Source: Hyphomicrobium sp. 99
Lineage (GTDB): Bacteria > Pseudomonadota > Alphaproteobacteria > Rhizobiales > Hyphomicrobiaceae
DNA: 64,000 nt
Assembly (NCBI RefSeq): GCF_000384335.2
Contig: NZ_KQ031382.1
Coordinates: forward strand, 558,001-622,000
Direction: 5' to 3'
The notes below the pieces were generated by a model. That model searched no databases. It was given only the letters and a program-made list of their open reading frames with translations, and was not told the DNA's origin. Both the position numbers and the translations under genes were made by a program. Below, in pieces: positions 56,701-64,000 of this stretch (position 1 is the first letter of the stretch; every line of letters begins with the position of its first letter).

Positions 56701-58749
56701 GAATTGGTCGCCGAACCAGGGCGAGAAGTCGCTCGCATGTAGACTGTTGAGCCACAGAGAGATCGCGCCGAGTTCTACTGCGATCGGGTTTAAATCCACC
56801 CCGAAACAATTGCGGTCAGCGATGTAGGCCCGGACCTTCTGCTTCTCGATGACGACTTGATCTTGCGGGATAGTGCGTCCCGTCTCCTTCTGCTTGCGCT
56901 CGAGATAGAGGTCCGCAAGTTGGTTGGTCGTCTCAACGAGAAAGGCCGCCGATCCCATGGCGGGCTCGAGGATCTTGAGATCGAGAAGTTCTTCGGCCGA
57001 CAGATCTTTGCAACGCTCGATCAGCGCGTGCTTTACGAGCAAACGCGCGAGTGGTTCTGGGGTGTAGTAGGAGGCGGACTTTTCTCGATCTCGGCCGGCA
57101 AGCCGGTAGATGAAACTGCCTTTTGGATAAATCCGCGCCTCCGGGCCGTTAAATACGATCTCATCGGGGACGAAATCATTGATCCGGCTACGCGGGACAA
57201 ACCAACTTGCCGCAAGTAAGTCCACCTTATCGCGGCGGAACGCCTCGTCCTGCTGATCTTCGTCACCCGCCTTATCGACCTCGTCCCCCTCGTCGGCGCT
57301 CTCGCGCTCCTCGCCGGTTTCGTCATCGGCGTCACGCTCAAGGGACTGGCTCTTACGCGGCTTCAGCTCGATCAGATCCGTCTTCGCGACAACACCGGTA
57401 AAGGAAATCAGGGTTTCATAGACCGCTCCCAACTGGCCGATTCCGAGCTTGGCGTAAGAGATGCGACCGGTGCTCTTGCCGGTGGAGCGAAGTGACAGCA
57501 GGCGGATCACCTTCTGGACCGCCTCGTTCCGAAGTCTTAGCGCGTTGAGGAGAGGTGTGCTCTGCGGGTCAAGCAGGGACACCTTGACTGATGGAAAGCG
57601 CAGACCGGTCCCCTTCTCCTCATCAATGAGGTCCAGTCCGGTGTTGAGGAGTTCGAAAGTCCGTTGGAGGCTCTCCCAGAGGAACGTGCCCTCGCGATCC
57701 GCCGTCGTCCGCAGCGGAACAGATTCGAGTTCGCGCAGCGCCTCCAGCGAATATCCGGTCGCGTAAATAGGGTTCTTGAGATCAAGAATATTTAGGCGCG
57801 GGTTTGCCTCCGCGTAGAACAGAAACAGGAGCCGGTACATGTAGCGCAGGCATTCCCGCGACAGCTCCGGCCCGTCGATCCAGACGCCACGACGCCCGGG
57901 TTCCGGGAAAGTCGATGGATATTTTCCGCCCGTGACGTCGAGTACCTCCTGGCCCAGGATCTCGATCGCGTCGCGCACCGTCTGCTTTAAAGAAGTGGTG
58001 ACTGCATTGGCGTTCCGCTGCGCCTCTTCCTCGAGCCGGTCCGAGATCGGCACGCCTTGCTCAGGAACGCGGGCTTCACGTGAGATCAGGCAGGCCACGA
58101 CAGTCAGTGTGTCGTGGTCGGACCGAGTGAAGATCTCCTGAAGGTCGAACCGGAGCACCGACCGAGCAGGCCACTTTCGCTTGTCGATCAGGACGAGTTG
58201 GGAAAGACCCAGAACCAGTACGTGGCGCGGCCCGTCAGGGAGCTCGAACACCGCGTCGGCGAGTAAATCCTCGATCGTCCGATCGATGAGCGCCGCCTCT
58301 CGCGACTCCACCGGAAACTGGTCCGTCGTGAAACATGCGCCGAGCGGGTCGGCAGCCTCATCACCAACGTCCGCAATCGGCGCCTCGATGATCCAAAGCG
58401 CATCCCGGCCGGAAGTGTCGGCAATCTGAGCGACGAGGGGGATGACTGGGTGACCGTTCAGCGCTGTCAGCGCGGTTTCCCGCTTCCAGACGTAGCCGAG
58501 CGCGGAGAGGAGCCCGCGATGCGTCTCCCGGATCAGCTCCTCTCTGCGTACCCGATCGGACTCGTTTCTGATTTGCCGCAGCGCCTCCACGGTCGGCGCC
58601 GCTGTACGAACGAGCCGCTCCACCGGATGTGTATTCCGGTCAAGCCCGGCCCAACGAGACGTGATGTCCTGCAGTTCGTACTTTAGGACGTCCGATAAAG
58701 TCCCGGATGGGAAAAATTCGGCTTCGTTCTCGATCCCGATCAAGTCCAT
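53791..58749 (-). CDS. Large DNA N6-adenine-type methyltransferase (DrmMI-like)
   Basis: A 1652-residue SAM-dependent DNA methyltransferase. Motif I is LEPAMGSAAFLVETTNQLAD (about residue 594), followed by VDLNPIAVELGAISLWLNSL, and the catalytic motif IV is FDIIVGNPPWAKPSW (about residue 985), the NPPW form of adenine methylases of the Eco57I/PglX kind. Target-recognition parts would be in the C-terminal ~650 residues. The N-terminal ~550 residues hold no nuclease I can see. The ATG at 58749 starts 4 bases after the helicase stop; the longer frame from 58785 is helicase coding sequence. In DISARM, DrmMI marks host DNA as self. Confidence 0.9.
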   Translation of the reverse strand: MDLIGIENEAEFFPSGTLSDVLKYELQDITSRWAGLDRNTHPVERLVRTAAPTVEALRQIRNESDRVRREELIRETHRGLLSALGYVWKRETALTALNGHPVIPLVAQIADTSGRDALWIIEAPIADVGDEAADPLGACFTTDQFPVESREAALIDRTIEDLLADAVFELPDGPRHVLVLGLSQLVLIDKRKWPARSVLRFDLQEIFTRSDHDTLTVVACLISREARVPEQGVPISDRLEEEAQRNANAVTTSLKQTVRDAIEILGQEVLDVTGGKYPSTFPEPGRRGVWIDGPELSRECLRYMYRLLFLFYAEANPRLNILDLKNPIYATGYSLEALRELESVPLRTTADREGTFLWESLQRTFELLNTGLDLIDEEKGTGLRFPSVKVSLLDPQSTPLLNALRLRNEAVQKVIRLLSLRSTGKSTGRISYAKLGIGQLGAVYETLISFTGVVAKTDLIELKPRKSQSLERDADDETGEERESADEGDEVDKAGDEDQQDEAFRRDKVDLLAASWFVPRSRINDFVPDEIVFNGPEARIYPKGSFIYRLAGRDREKSASYYTPEPLARLLVKHALIERCKDLSAEELLDLKILEPAMGSAAFLVETTNQLADLYLERKQKETGRTIPQDQVVIEKQKVRAYIADRNCFGVDLNPIAVELGAISLWLNSLHASDFSPWFGDQFHAGNSLIGARRASYSPELLTAKKQEDLWFNAKPEEIGWRKRLIDGHVWQWLLPAKDMANFDKDKSIAPFAKSAQDHIKSWRKDGFLKKLEPHEIKLVQKLSRIAEALFDQVAEDLARSRSETNDEIKIWPDKVMTGNKRMDFREKALRNDRLTGADHATNTLPYKRLKTAMDAWCALWLWPLDKAELLPSRAEFLQGMAMILEGGFTADGALAAPSVAEFTEAAPDFFGQLEPDAPASDLFKASAKRQAKDHDSLFRETNVEALIETFDWLGVAIEVAERERFVHFDLIFADVMNVRGGFDIIVGNPPWAKPSWNEGLVLADIDPRYAGLSASDAKRILPEALPKATAIRREGKLVSAQEAFLQDFVSIRGAMEVTSSEVMNPFAGGGSNNLYRCFIDLSFRLVAPQGYAALIHQDGHLGDPKSVTLRRHWYARIVKHFGYINTIKLKNFADAAHYMRFSQNIYRGFDADASFEQFTTGFLAQQVEDSYSHDGAGPIPDIKGPDGKWDTRGHRDRVMRIDRAALAVIHALSESESVPVEESRFIQPYSVRTLDVFRQLARFSKLDASIPRIERTISTAAGARTVEIPLWQMSAHWHETGSQKDGTIRRETAFRDADQTILQGPMIHVGNPLYKTARSTHRTKADYDVIDLSMLPDVYLPRTNYCPALDMAEYLRRVTRCRWDSTKTHAEFFRVAFRRMINLNSERSLIPALIPRGVAHVDGIESVATERDHDLITLSAIACSVPYDFLVKASGTSDIRDSHMARLPWVDVGPTAHHRALRLACLTSAYSELWNRLAPTLHVLPWSSPDPRLRLEGPLAGPAKWNRTAALRSEFSRRLALVEIDVLVAQALGLTLDQLIEIYRIYFPVLQEYEAGTWYDQKGRIVWTCSKGLPGIGWLDERSKSPGRAAWEKILAESPSELTCSATDDTLPGGPRTVTRHFVGPFTRCDRIEDYKRAWAHFERLKSKEAA

Positions 58750-58753
58750 CCGC

Positions 58754-61708
58754 TCAACCCACAAACACTGCCTTGACGTCGACATGCGGGTTCGGGTCCG
58801 CCATCATGCGGCGGGTCCGCTCGAACCATTCTGTCCAGTCCCTGAAGAGGCGCTCGATTTGTTGCTCCTTCGCCTGCCTTACGGCTAGGCGTCTCTTCTC
58901 GGCCGCGCTGATTGCCCCATCCTCCTCCGGTGGCGCGTCAAGATTCAGGGAAAGCTGAGCCTTGAACCGAGTTTCAAGAGCTGTCAGCCGGTCCAGAACC
59001 GCATCCAGATCACGTTCGATCTCTGCCTCACGTGCGCGTCTAAGATCGACGAGATGCGTCTGGAACCTGTCGACCACCTGCGGCACCACTGCGCGTATCG
59101 CCTCAAGATCGTCCAGCGCGCGACTGGGGGTATCCTCGGAGAGGCGTGTCCGACTCAGGAAGTTCCGGACCTCCTCGATCCGGAGTGCTCCATCCGGCGC
59201 GCTGACCACCACGGCCCACCGATCAACGACTGGTGCTCCATTCGCGTTTGGGATTGCCCCGTGGAGGATCACGGCGATCTCGCCTGGGGCGAGGTGCCCG
59301 CTAAGCGGTGCTACCGGAGCCGCATGCTCCGGGAAGAACGTGCTGGCGCGGTCCGCGAACCACTCCAAGATCGGGTGACCATCCCAGAAGTACTGGACCG
59401 TCGGCCAGGATCGGTCCTGCATCTTCGCCGCTTCTATCGCCCGATTGATCAGCTGTGCGTCATCAGTGAGTTCGATCCGATCGCCCGGACCGACAGCCTC
59501 CTCAGGCATATATCGGCCGTCGACCGCGCCCTCGCTCGCGTACCCGAAACCGTCCCGTGCCCTCATATCGTCCGGTAGCGTTATGCGAATCAGACGTTCC
59601 TGGGGCGAGACGGACGGCGCAATGGGGAAGACACGCTCATCCGGACGGGACAGTCGCGCGAACATGGCCGTCGCATAGCTGAACGTGTCAGGAAAGAGGC
59701 GAGGCGGCGCCGTTTCTTCGATGCCGTGATCCGCCGGGACGGTCGTTGTCGGGGCCGCATAGTCCCCGAACAGGGCGGCGAATTCTTCATCGAGGCTTCG
59801 GCGCGAGGTTGCCTCGGCGGCACGCGCATCCATCTGCGCCTCGAACGCTTCAGGGCCAATCCCATTGGCAACGGCCTCGGCGACAATTACCTCCTCCTGG
59901 TCTGCATCGCCGGCGCCGAGAAAGACCGCCGGGTCACCGACCCCCTTTTGGGCGGCGATGTCTTTGACCACCAGCTTCTCGAGAACCCACATCTGGCGAA
60001 TCTTCGGGTGAGAGCTCTCCGCGACGAAATAGGTGATCTGCGGGGCGCGGTCCTGGCCATACCGGTCGATCCGACCATTACGTTGCTGAAATCGGAGCAG
60101 CGACCAGGGAAGGTCGAAATGGATGAGCCTGTGGCACTGGAAGTGCAGGTTCAGTCCCTCGGATGCCATATCGGAGGCAATGAGGATTCGTATAGGCGAG
60201 CGCTCTTGACCGAACGCCTCGATCACCTGTTGCGTGCGCACGTCCGCCTCGACACTGCCGCCGTCGACGCGCGCAACCTGATCTTCAGTCAGGCCTAGAT
60301 CCTCCCTCAGCCGTTGGGAGAGCCAAGCGACGGTGGCAATCCGTTCGGAGAAGATCACGAGCCGATCGCGAGAGTCCCGGCCGGTCCATCGCAGGTCACG
60401 AAGCAACGTGAGGAGGTCCTGGTACTTGTTGAACGAGCTTGTATCAATCGCAGCGACTTCGTCCGCTAGGGCCCGAAGCCGATCCCGATCCGACGGGGTG
60501 CCACGAGCAGTTCCGTTCTCGATATCCCTGATCCTCCGCTCCAGGGTTTCGAGACAGGCGGCCGGGCTCGAGAAGATCGCCTTAGCGAGCGTGGTCCGGA
60601 ACAGGTCGATCGCGCGGCCCCGCGGCGTCTCTGCGTCAAGGTCCAGATGCAGGGCCGCGACGGACTGATAGGCAATCTCCTCCTCCCGGCTGAGCGGGAA
60701 GGCGCGTCGGAACAGCTCCCGTTCCGGCACGACTTGGCCCAGATCGGCCACCACCTCGGGGGAGGACCTGAAGCGGCGCACCACGAGGTCCTCGATGTCA
60801 CTCCGATGAAGGCGCGACGGGTCCGGTACGCGGGTCGGGTCGAGCATCTCGATCAGGCTCGAGAAGCTCTCCTGTGACCCGTCATGTGGGGTGGCGGTCA
60901 GTAGTAGGAGCGAGTCGGTTCGGCGGGACAGGAGCCGGGCGAGATTGGCCCGTTGGGAATTGGTCCCGGTCGTGCTCTTTCGAATCGCGGCGTTATGCGC
61001 CTCGTCAATGATGATCAGATCCCAATACGAGTTCCCGATCGCGTCACGGACCTGCGCGTCCCGCTTCAGCGTGTCGATTGAGACAATGGATCGGTCAAAC
61101 TGGTCGAACACGTTATAGTGGGCCGGGATCCGGTTCCTCATGCGCCGGATCGCGGCGCTGTCGAGCCGCGCTAGTGGGATCGAGAACCGAGTCCAGAACT
61201 CCTTTTGAAACTGGGTCAGCATGGACCGGGTGGTGACCACAAGGATCCGGTCAGCTCGGCCGCGCAGGGCGAGCTCCGAGGTGATGAGGCCCGCTTCAAG
61301 CGTCTTTCCCAGTCCCACATCGTCCGCAATCAGAAGACGGACACGGTCCTGTGCCAGAGCCTTCTCGACTGGCAGGTGCTGAAAGGCGAGATCGACGATT
61401 GCTGCCCGGCCAAGCGCCAGGGGGCGACGGCTGGTCGTCGGAGTGTGCCGAAACGCCGCCTCAAGATGAAGTTTCGTATCCATGAGGCCCGGAGACCTGT
61501 CCGGAACGAGGTCGATCGCAGCGGGGTCAAGAACACGCGCATCCTTCTCGAGGTCCCAAATGAATCGAGCCTCCTTATCCCGGACGATCCCGGAGAGCCC
61601 TCGACAATGCACTGCCCGGTACCCGCGCTTGAGTGTGGCAGTGCCGAGCACCTTCCACGTGGCGGACCGGAGCTTGACCAATGATCCGGGTAAAGGAGTG
61701 GAGTTCAC
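58754..61708 (-). CDS. SNF2/HepA-type helicase (DrmD-like)
   Basis: A 984-residue SF2 ATPase of the Snf2/HepA group. It has LIADDVGLGKTLEAGLITSE (Walker A, about residue 126), LIIIDEAHNAAIRKSTTGTN (about 235), LLLTATPHDGSQESFSSLIEM, and the C-terminal helicase domain with ILIASDMASEGLNLHFQCHR then LRFQQRNGRIDRYGQ (about 510-550). The tail after about 870 is a charged coiled coil. Its start overlaps the stop of the small gene before it (ATGA). In class 1 DISARM, drmD of this type precedes drmMI, as here. Confidence 0.9.
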   Translation of the reverse strand: MNSTPLPGSLVKLRSATWKVLGTATLKRGYRAVHCRGLSGIVRDKEARFIWDLEKDARVLDPAAIDLVPDRSPGLMDTKLHLEAAFRHTPTTSRRPLALGRAAIVDLAFQHLPVEKALAQDRVRLLIADDVGLGKTLEAGLITSELALRGRADRILVVTTRSMLTQFQKEFWTRFSIPLARLDSAAIRRMRNRIPAHYNVFDQFDRSIVSIDTLKRDAQVRDAIGNSYWDLIIIDEAHNAAIRKSTTGTNSQRANLARLLSRRTDSLLLLTATPHDGSQESFSSLIEMLDPTRVPDPSRLHRSDIEDLVVRRFRSSPEVVADLGQVVPERELFRRAFPLSREEEIAYQSVAALHLDLDAETPRGRAIDLFRTTLAKAIFSSPAACLETLERRIRDIENGTARGTPSDRDRLRALADEVAAIDTSSFNKYQDLLTLLRDLRWTGRDSRDRLVIFSERIATVAWLSQRLREDLGLTEDQVARVDGGSVEADVRTQQVIEAFGQERSPIRILIASDMASEGLNLHFQCHRLIHFDLPWSLLRFQQRNGRIDRYGQDRAPQITYFVAESSHPKIRQMWVLEKLVVKDIAAQKGVGDPAVFLGAGDADQEEVIVAEAVANGIGPEAFEAQMDARAAEATSRRSLDEEFAALFGDYAAPTTTVPADHGIEETAPPRLFPDTFSYATAMFARLSRPDERVFPIAPSVSPQERLIRITLPDDMRARDGFGYASEGAVDGRYMPEEAVGPGDRIELTDDAQLINRAIEAAKMQDRSWPTVQYFWDGHPILEWFADRASTFFPEHAAPVAPLSGHLAPGEIAVILHGAIPNANGAPVVDRWAVVVSAPDGALRIEEVRNFLSRTRLSEDTPSRALDDLEAIRAVVPQVVDRFQTHLVDLRRAREAEIERDLDAVLDRLTALETRFKAQLSLNLDAPPEEDGAISAAEKRRLAVRQAKEQQIERLFRDWTEWFERTRRMMADPNPHVDVKAVFVG

Positions 61709-61908
61709 ATTTCACCTGCGCGTCCGACAGCGCGGGGGGCGGGCTGATCTTCCTGCGTGATCTCGATATTCCAGTCGCGTACTTCGCCTGCCGATATCCC
61801 CCTTTCGCGGGCGGCGCAGGCGACCCGGTAAAACACGAAGTCCTTAAGGCGCGCGTCGGTGAGCCGAACACCTGTCGCACGTTGAAAGCCAAACCTGGCG
61901 AACGTCAT
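61705..61908 (-). CDS. 67-residue protein leading the defence operon
   Basis: A small protein (MTFARFGFQRATGVRLTDAR, ending VRDWNIEITQEDQPAPRAVG and a short tail). The ATG at 61908 has a perfect AGGAGG six bases upstream, the best ribosome binding site seen in this island, which strongly favours translation. An in-frame TTG at 61923 would run through that site and is rejected. The stop overlaps the SNF2 helicase start by 4 bases. No family is recognised. It may be an assembly or control factor of the module, or a leader whose translation sets helicase levels. Confidence 0.7.
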   Translation of the reverse strand: MTFARFGFQRATGVRLTDARLKDFVFYRVACAARERGISAGEVRDWNIEITQEDQPAPRAVGRAGEM

Positions 61909-62293
61909 CCCCCCTCCTGACAAGACCGCCCCCGAGATCAGTTTTTCAGGAAAGCGAGGGAATGTCTAATTTTGTATCACCACGGGTCCCCCGCATATGC
62001 ACAGGCGTGAGCGAGTTCAGGGCCACAACCGGAAGGAGCGCCGCTTTAGGAGTGAGCTGCTACGGTGTTATCCGCGTCGACTTGCCTTTAGGTCATGCAA
62101 GGGCGCTCTCGGGTTGTTCAGGCCCGTATTCCAGAGCTGAGAAGAACGGGAGCCGAGTTTGAGCCGCAGCAGCTGACAACTATCATCCATGGCGATGATT
62201 GATGGTGAGCTGTTGGCGGCTACGGGCTCAACCTCGGGGGATAAACATTCAGGCCGCTGCTTTCGATTATTCAAGCCGGAAGAAAAACCGGCT
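61909..62293. other. 385-base divergent region upstream of the defence operon
   Basis: No gene is seen. It must hold the promoter of the leftward five-gene operon and that of the rightward nuclease-like gene, but no -10/-35 pair stands out. The ribosome binding site AGGAGG of the 67-residue gene is at its left edge, and a GCCGG/CCGGC stem lies just before the ATG at 62294. Confidence 0.45.
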
Positions 62294-62756
62294 ATGAGCC
62301 TTTTTAAGTAAGGGAGAAGCCCTCCCTTTCGACGTCACGAGCTTTTGGCGTTGGACTTTTTCGGATTTTGTGAGCAACACCGCACGCGGCATTCTGGCCG
62401 AGTACATCGTGGCACGAGCTGTCGGCATCGGCAATCCTGGCATTCGGCCGGAGTGGGCCTCCTTCGACATCACCACGCCGGAAGGGATCAAGAACGAGGT
62501 CAAGTCCGCGGCGTACATTCAGTCCTGGCAGCAAAACGATTATTTCAAGATTTCATTTTCGGTCGCTAAGAAGCGAGAGTGGGACGCGCAGACGGGCCTG
62601 AGGGTCGAGCCTACCCGTCACGCCGACGTTTACGTGATGGCCCTTCTACATCACAAGGATCAGGCAACTCTCAATCCCCTAGCGCGGCCTCCGTGCATGT
62701 ACCGCGGGCAGGGGAATTTCCTGTCTCTCATCCCTAAGCAACCGCATTCATCGTGA
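62294..62756 (+). pseudogene. PD-(D/E)XK nuclease-like protein with N-terminal frameshift
   Basis: From the GTG at 62370 a 128-residue frame encodes NTARGILAEYIVARAVGIG, then WASFDITTPEGIKNEVKSAAYIQSW, a restriction-nuclease-like D-x(n)-EVK core, and KISFSVAKKREWDAQTG. Upstream in the same frame the sequence GEALPFDVTSFWRWTFSDF is in family style but has no start codon. A separate ATG at 62294 gives MSLFK and then a stop; removing one base near 62301-62308 would join it in frame. So the gene appears to be frameshifted at its 5' end, although translation from the GTG could still give a nearly full protein. Confidence 0.55.
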
Positions 62757-62785
62757 AGTGCGGTTGAGTCGCTGCCGTTTCTTCT

Positions 62786-63859
62786 TCAGAAAATGTCCGT
62801 GCAATTGCGGCAACTGCCTCCCTTTGCTCCCGGGTCACAGGGCTTGATCAGGAGGTCGGCCGCCGCATTCTGCGCAAACAGCCCACTAGTCCGAATATAG
62901 CGCGCCACGCCCTGGTCAGTTACATGGCGTGTCTGCATTCGGATTTTCCAGAGAGGCGCGCCCGCGACAGCCGCGGTTGTCGCAAAGCCAGCTCGTAACG
63001 AATGGCCCGAGTAGCCCGTTGGGTCTATTCCGGCGGCAGCCAACCGCTGCTTGATGATAAGCGAGACGGCTTCGCCTGAGAGGCGCTTGTCCGAGAGGGA
63101 GCCACCTCTGTTAATCGGCCGGAAGAGGGGACCGGTCACGATTGCCGATCTTCCGAGCCATAGGTTCAGTGCCGTGACGGGGCAATGCTGGGAATGGCCG
63201 TGCGGGATACCGAGCTGACGTCCTTCGTTGAGCCGATCGGTCTTTGAACGCCGCAACGTCACAACGAGGCCCTCAGACACGGCCGCAAGATCGCGAACAT
63301 CGAGCCCAACCAACTCGGATCGTCGAAGGGCTCCGGCAAATCCCAACGTCAGGAGTGCACGGTCTCGGCAATCAGCAAGCGACGAGCCCATCACGTCGAG
63401 CACCTTGGAGAGGTCGTCTCGGACAAGCGGCTTGGCGACCGCGTCGCCCCGAAAACCGAGTCTGCTCCTGCGGATGCCGCGCATCGTCGCCTTGACCAGC
63501 TCAGACGAGGTCGGGTCGGGCAACGAGCGAGCGCGGTGGGATTTGGAGATCGCGGCGAGATAACGGGCTAGCGTGGAGGGAGCGTGGGATTGAGCATGTG
63601 TAGCAACGAACGCGGCGACGAGTTGAGGAGATGTTGGAATGCGCCCGCCCCATTGAGTAAATCTCTCAAGGTCTGATGCGTAGGCACGCAGGGTGTTAGG
63701 TGCGAGGCTATTGCGGACGAAGGCGCTGACGAGTCCGGAGATGCCTGTGCAATTAATTTCACATTTTTGGAGGTCGCCAGGCGTTAAATCATCAGGAGAA
63801 CACTTCGAGCATTTTGTGCAATTAATTGCACAATCATTGGTCGGAGGCGTTTCGGCCAT
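62786..63859 (-). CDS. Tyrosine-type site-specific integrase
   Basis: A 357-residue tyrosine recombinase. A core-binding SAM-like domain (about 45-130, LAPNTLRAYASDLERFTQW) precedes the catalytic domain with Arg-179/180 in GALRRSELVG, Lys-206 in RRSKTDR, His-286 and Arg-289 in SGHSLRAGFAT, His-312 in TRHVTDQGV and Tyr-321 in ARYIR, so it looks functional. Its extended N-terminus holds two CxINC motifs (CAINC at 10-14 and CEINC at 33-37), which are the translations of the two palindrome copies in the gene. A partial gene ends 2 bases before its start, suggesting co-transcription. It is the second integrase of the window. Confidence 0.93.
   Translation of the reverse strand: MAETPPTNDCAINCTKCSKCSPDDLTPGDLQKCEINCTGISGLVSAFVRNSLAPNTLRAYASDLERFTQWGGRIPTSPQLVAAFVATHAQSHAPSTLARYLAAISKSHRARSLPDPTSSELVKATMRGIRRSRLGFRGDAVAKPLVRDDLSKVLDVMGSSLADCRDRALLTLGFAGALRRSELVGLDVRDLAAVSEGLVVTLRRSKTDRLNEGRQLGIPHGHSQHCPVTALNLWLGRSAIVTGPLFRPINRGGSLSDKRLSGEAVSLIIKQRLAAAGIDPTGYSGHSLRAGFATTAAVAGAPLWKIRMQTRHVTDQGVARYIRTSGLFAQNAAADLLIKPCDPGAKGGSCRNCTDIF
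63746..63763. repeat. Near-copy of the 18-bp palindrome inside the integrase gene
   Basis: TGTGCAATTAATTTCACA, one mismatch from the perfect palindrome, in frame within the integrase N-terminus (read on the minus strand it encodes CEINCT). It is 51 bases from the perfect copy at 63815. Confidence 0.65.
63815..63832. repeat. Perfect palindrome TGTGCAATTAATTGCACA, right copy
   Basis: Identical to the copy at 40734-40751, about 23.1 kb apart, inside the first codons of the integrase gene (encoding CAINCT on the minus strand). Its placement inside an integrase gene suggests an arm- or core-type recombinase site. Confidence 0.7.
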
Positions 63860-63861
63860 CT

Positions 63862-64000
63862 TTATGCGCCCTCCAGGTAGCGGACGAGCACGTCTTCGCG
63901 GATGTCATTCAGATGCTCGATGTGGCTCTCGAATGCCGAGAGAAGAGGAGCAACGTGCTCCAACGGCACCCCTGCGCGAGCGAAGTCGGCCTCTACGCCG
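63862..64000 (-). CDS. C-terminal end of an unknown protein, cut by the window edge
   Basis: The last 45 codons of a leftward gene (ending ESHIEHLNDIREDVLVRYLEGA then TAA at 63862-63864). The stop is 2 bases before the integrase ATG. The segment is acidic and helical; no family is recognised from so short a piece. It is probably in the same transcription unit as the integrase, upstream of it. Confidence 0.5.
   Translation of the reverse strand, partial: GVEADFARAGVPLEHVAPLLSAFESHIEHLNDIREDVLVRYLEGA

Noticed and set aside
63746..63832. Possible CRISPR-like repeat pair in the integrase gene
   Set aside because: Only two copies 51 bases apart, palindromic and inside coding sequence, with no leader or cas genes; no CRISPR array was seen anywhere in the window.

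Overview
The window reads as a chromosomal segment of a methylotroph-type alphaproteobacterium of the order Hyphomicrobiales, most likely Hyphomicrobium or a close relative. This is an inference from gene content: an alphaproteobacterial cheA-W-R-B-Y-D operon facing an flhA-fliR-flgJ-flgN flagellar run, a dihydropteroate-synthase-like protein of the kind found with tetrahydromethanopterin C1 genes, CobF of the aerobic cobalamin pathway, a GT21 ceramide-glucosyltransferase-like enzyme and a double-length glycine-betaine permease. No ribosomal RNA lies in the window, so the genus is not proven.

Core region, 1 to about 38.2 kb. Bases 1-5121 carry a chemotaxis operon (the end of cheA, then cheW, cheR, cheB, cheY, cheD and a gene in the cheT position). 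It converges on a flagellar operon read leftwards from flhA (10288) through fliR, a FliJ-like coiled coil, flgJ and flgN to two membrane-associated hypotheticals. Next come UDP-glucose dehydrogenase, a group of very small genes (including a Cys-rich 25-residue peptide with a good ribosome binding site), an orphan sulfate-binding protein, a GT21 glycosyltransferase, an exported alkaline-phosphatase-superfamily enzyme, a class I amidotransferase, an APC permease behind a structured leader with a terminator, a proX-proV-proWW betaine importer, a thiolase/TetR pair, DUF302 and Dps stress proteins, a block of electrophile or redox enzymes (flavin reductase, esterase, VOC dioxygenase, WrbA and a LysR regulator), cobF, the DHPS-like gene, a zinc alcohol dehydrogenase and an MFS exporter.

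Island, about 38.3 kb to beyond the right edge. An initiator tRNA-Met gene (38239-38315) is the junction. A large serine recombinase abuts it so closely that its last codons lie inside the tRNA 3' end. Inside are a divergent pair of small genes (one Arc-like), a decayed HNH nuclease, and two separate defence modules. The first is a catalytically inactive long prokaryotic Argonaute with a PD-(D/E)XK nuclease in one translationally coupled unit (41420-44874), matching the published long-B pAgo plus nuclease abortive-infection arrangement. The second is a leftward five-gene operon (61908 to 45217): a 67-residue protein, an SNF2/HepA-type helicase, a 1652-residue N6-adenine-type methyltransferase, a 2133-residue helicase carrying DUF1998-type cysteine clusters and a C-terminal nuclease-like domain, and a UvrD-type helicase with a RelE-like N-terminus. 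The order matches class 1 DISARM (drmD-drmMI-drmA-drmB) with drmA and drmB apparently fused, as in Druantia DruE, and with the phospholipase-D gene drmC replaced by the RelE-UvrD protein. A tyrosine integrase follows, then a broken PD-(D/E)XK-like gene and a gene cut by the window edge.

A perfect 18-bp palindrome, TGTGCAATTAATTGCACA, occurs at 40734-40751 and again inside the 5' end of the integrase gene (63815-63832), with one near-copy in the integrase (63746-63763) and a degenerate copy between the two defence modules (45014-45031). It may mark recombination sites of a second, nested element that carries the defence cargo.
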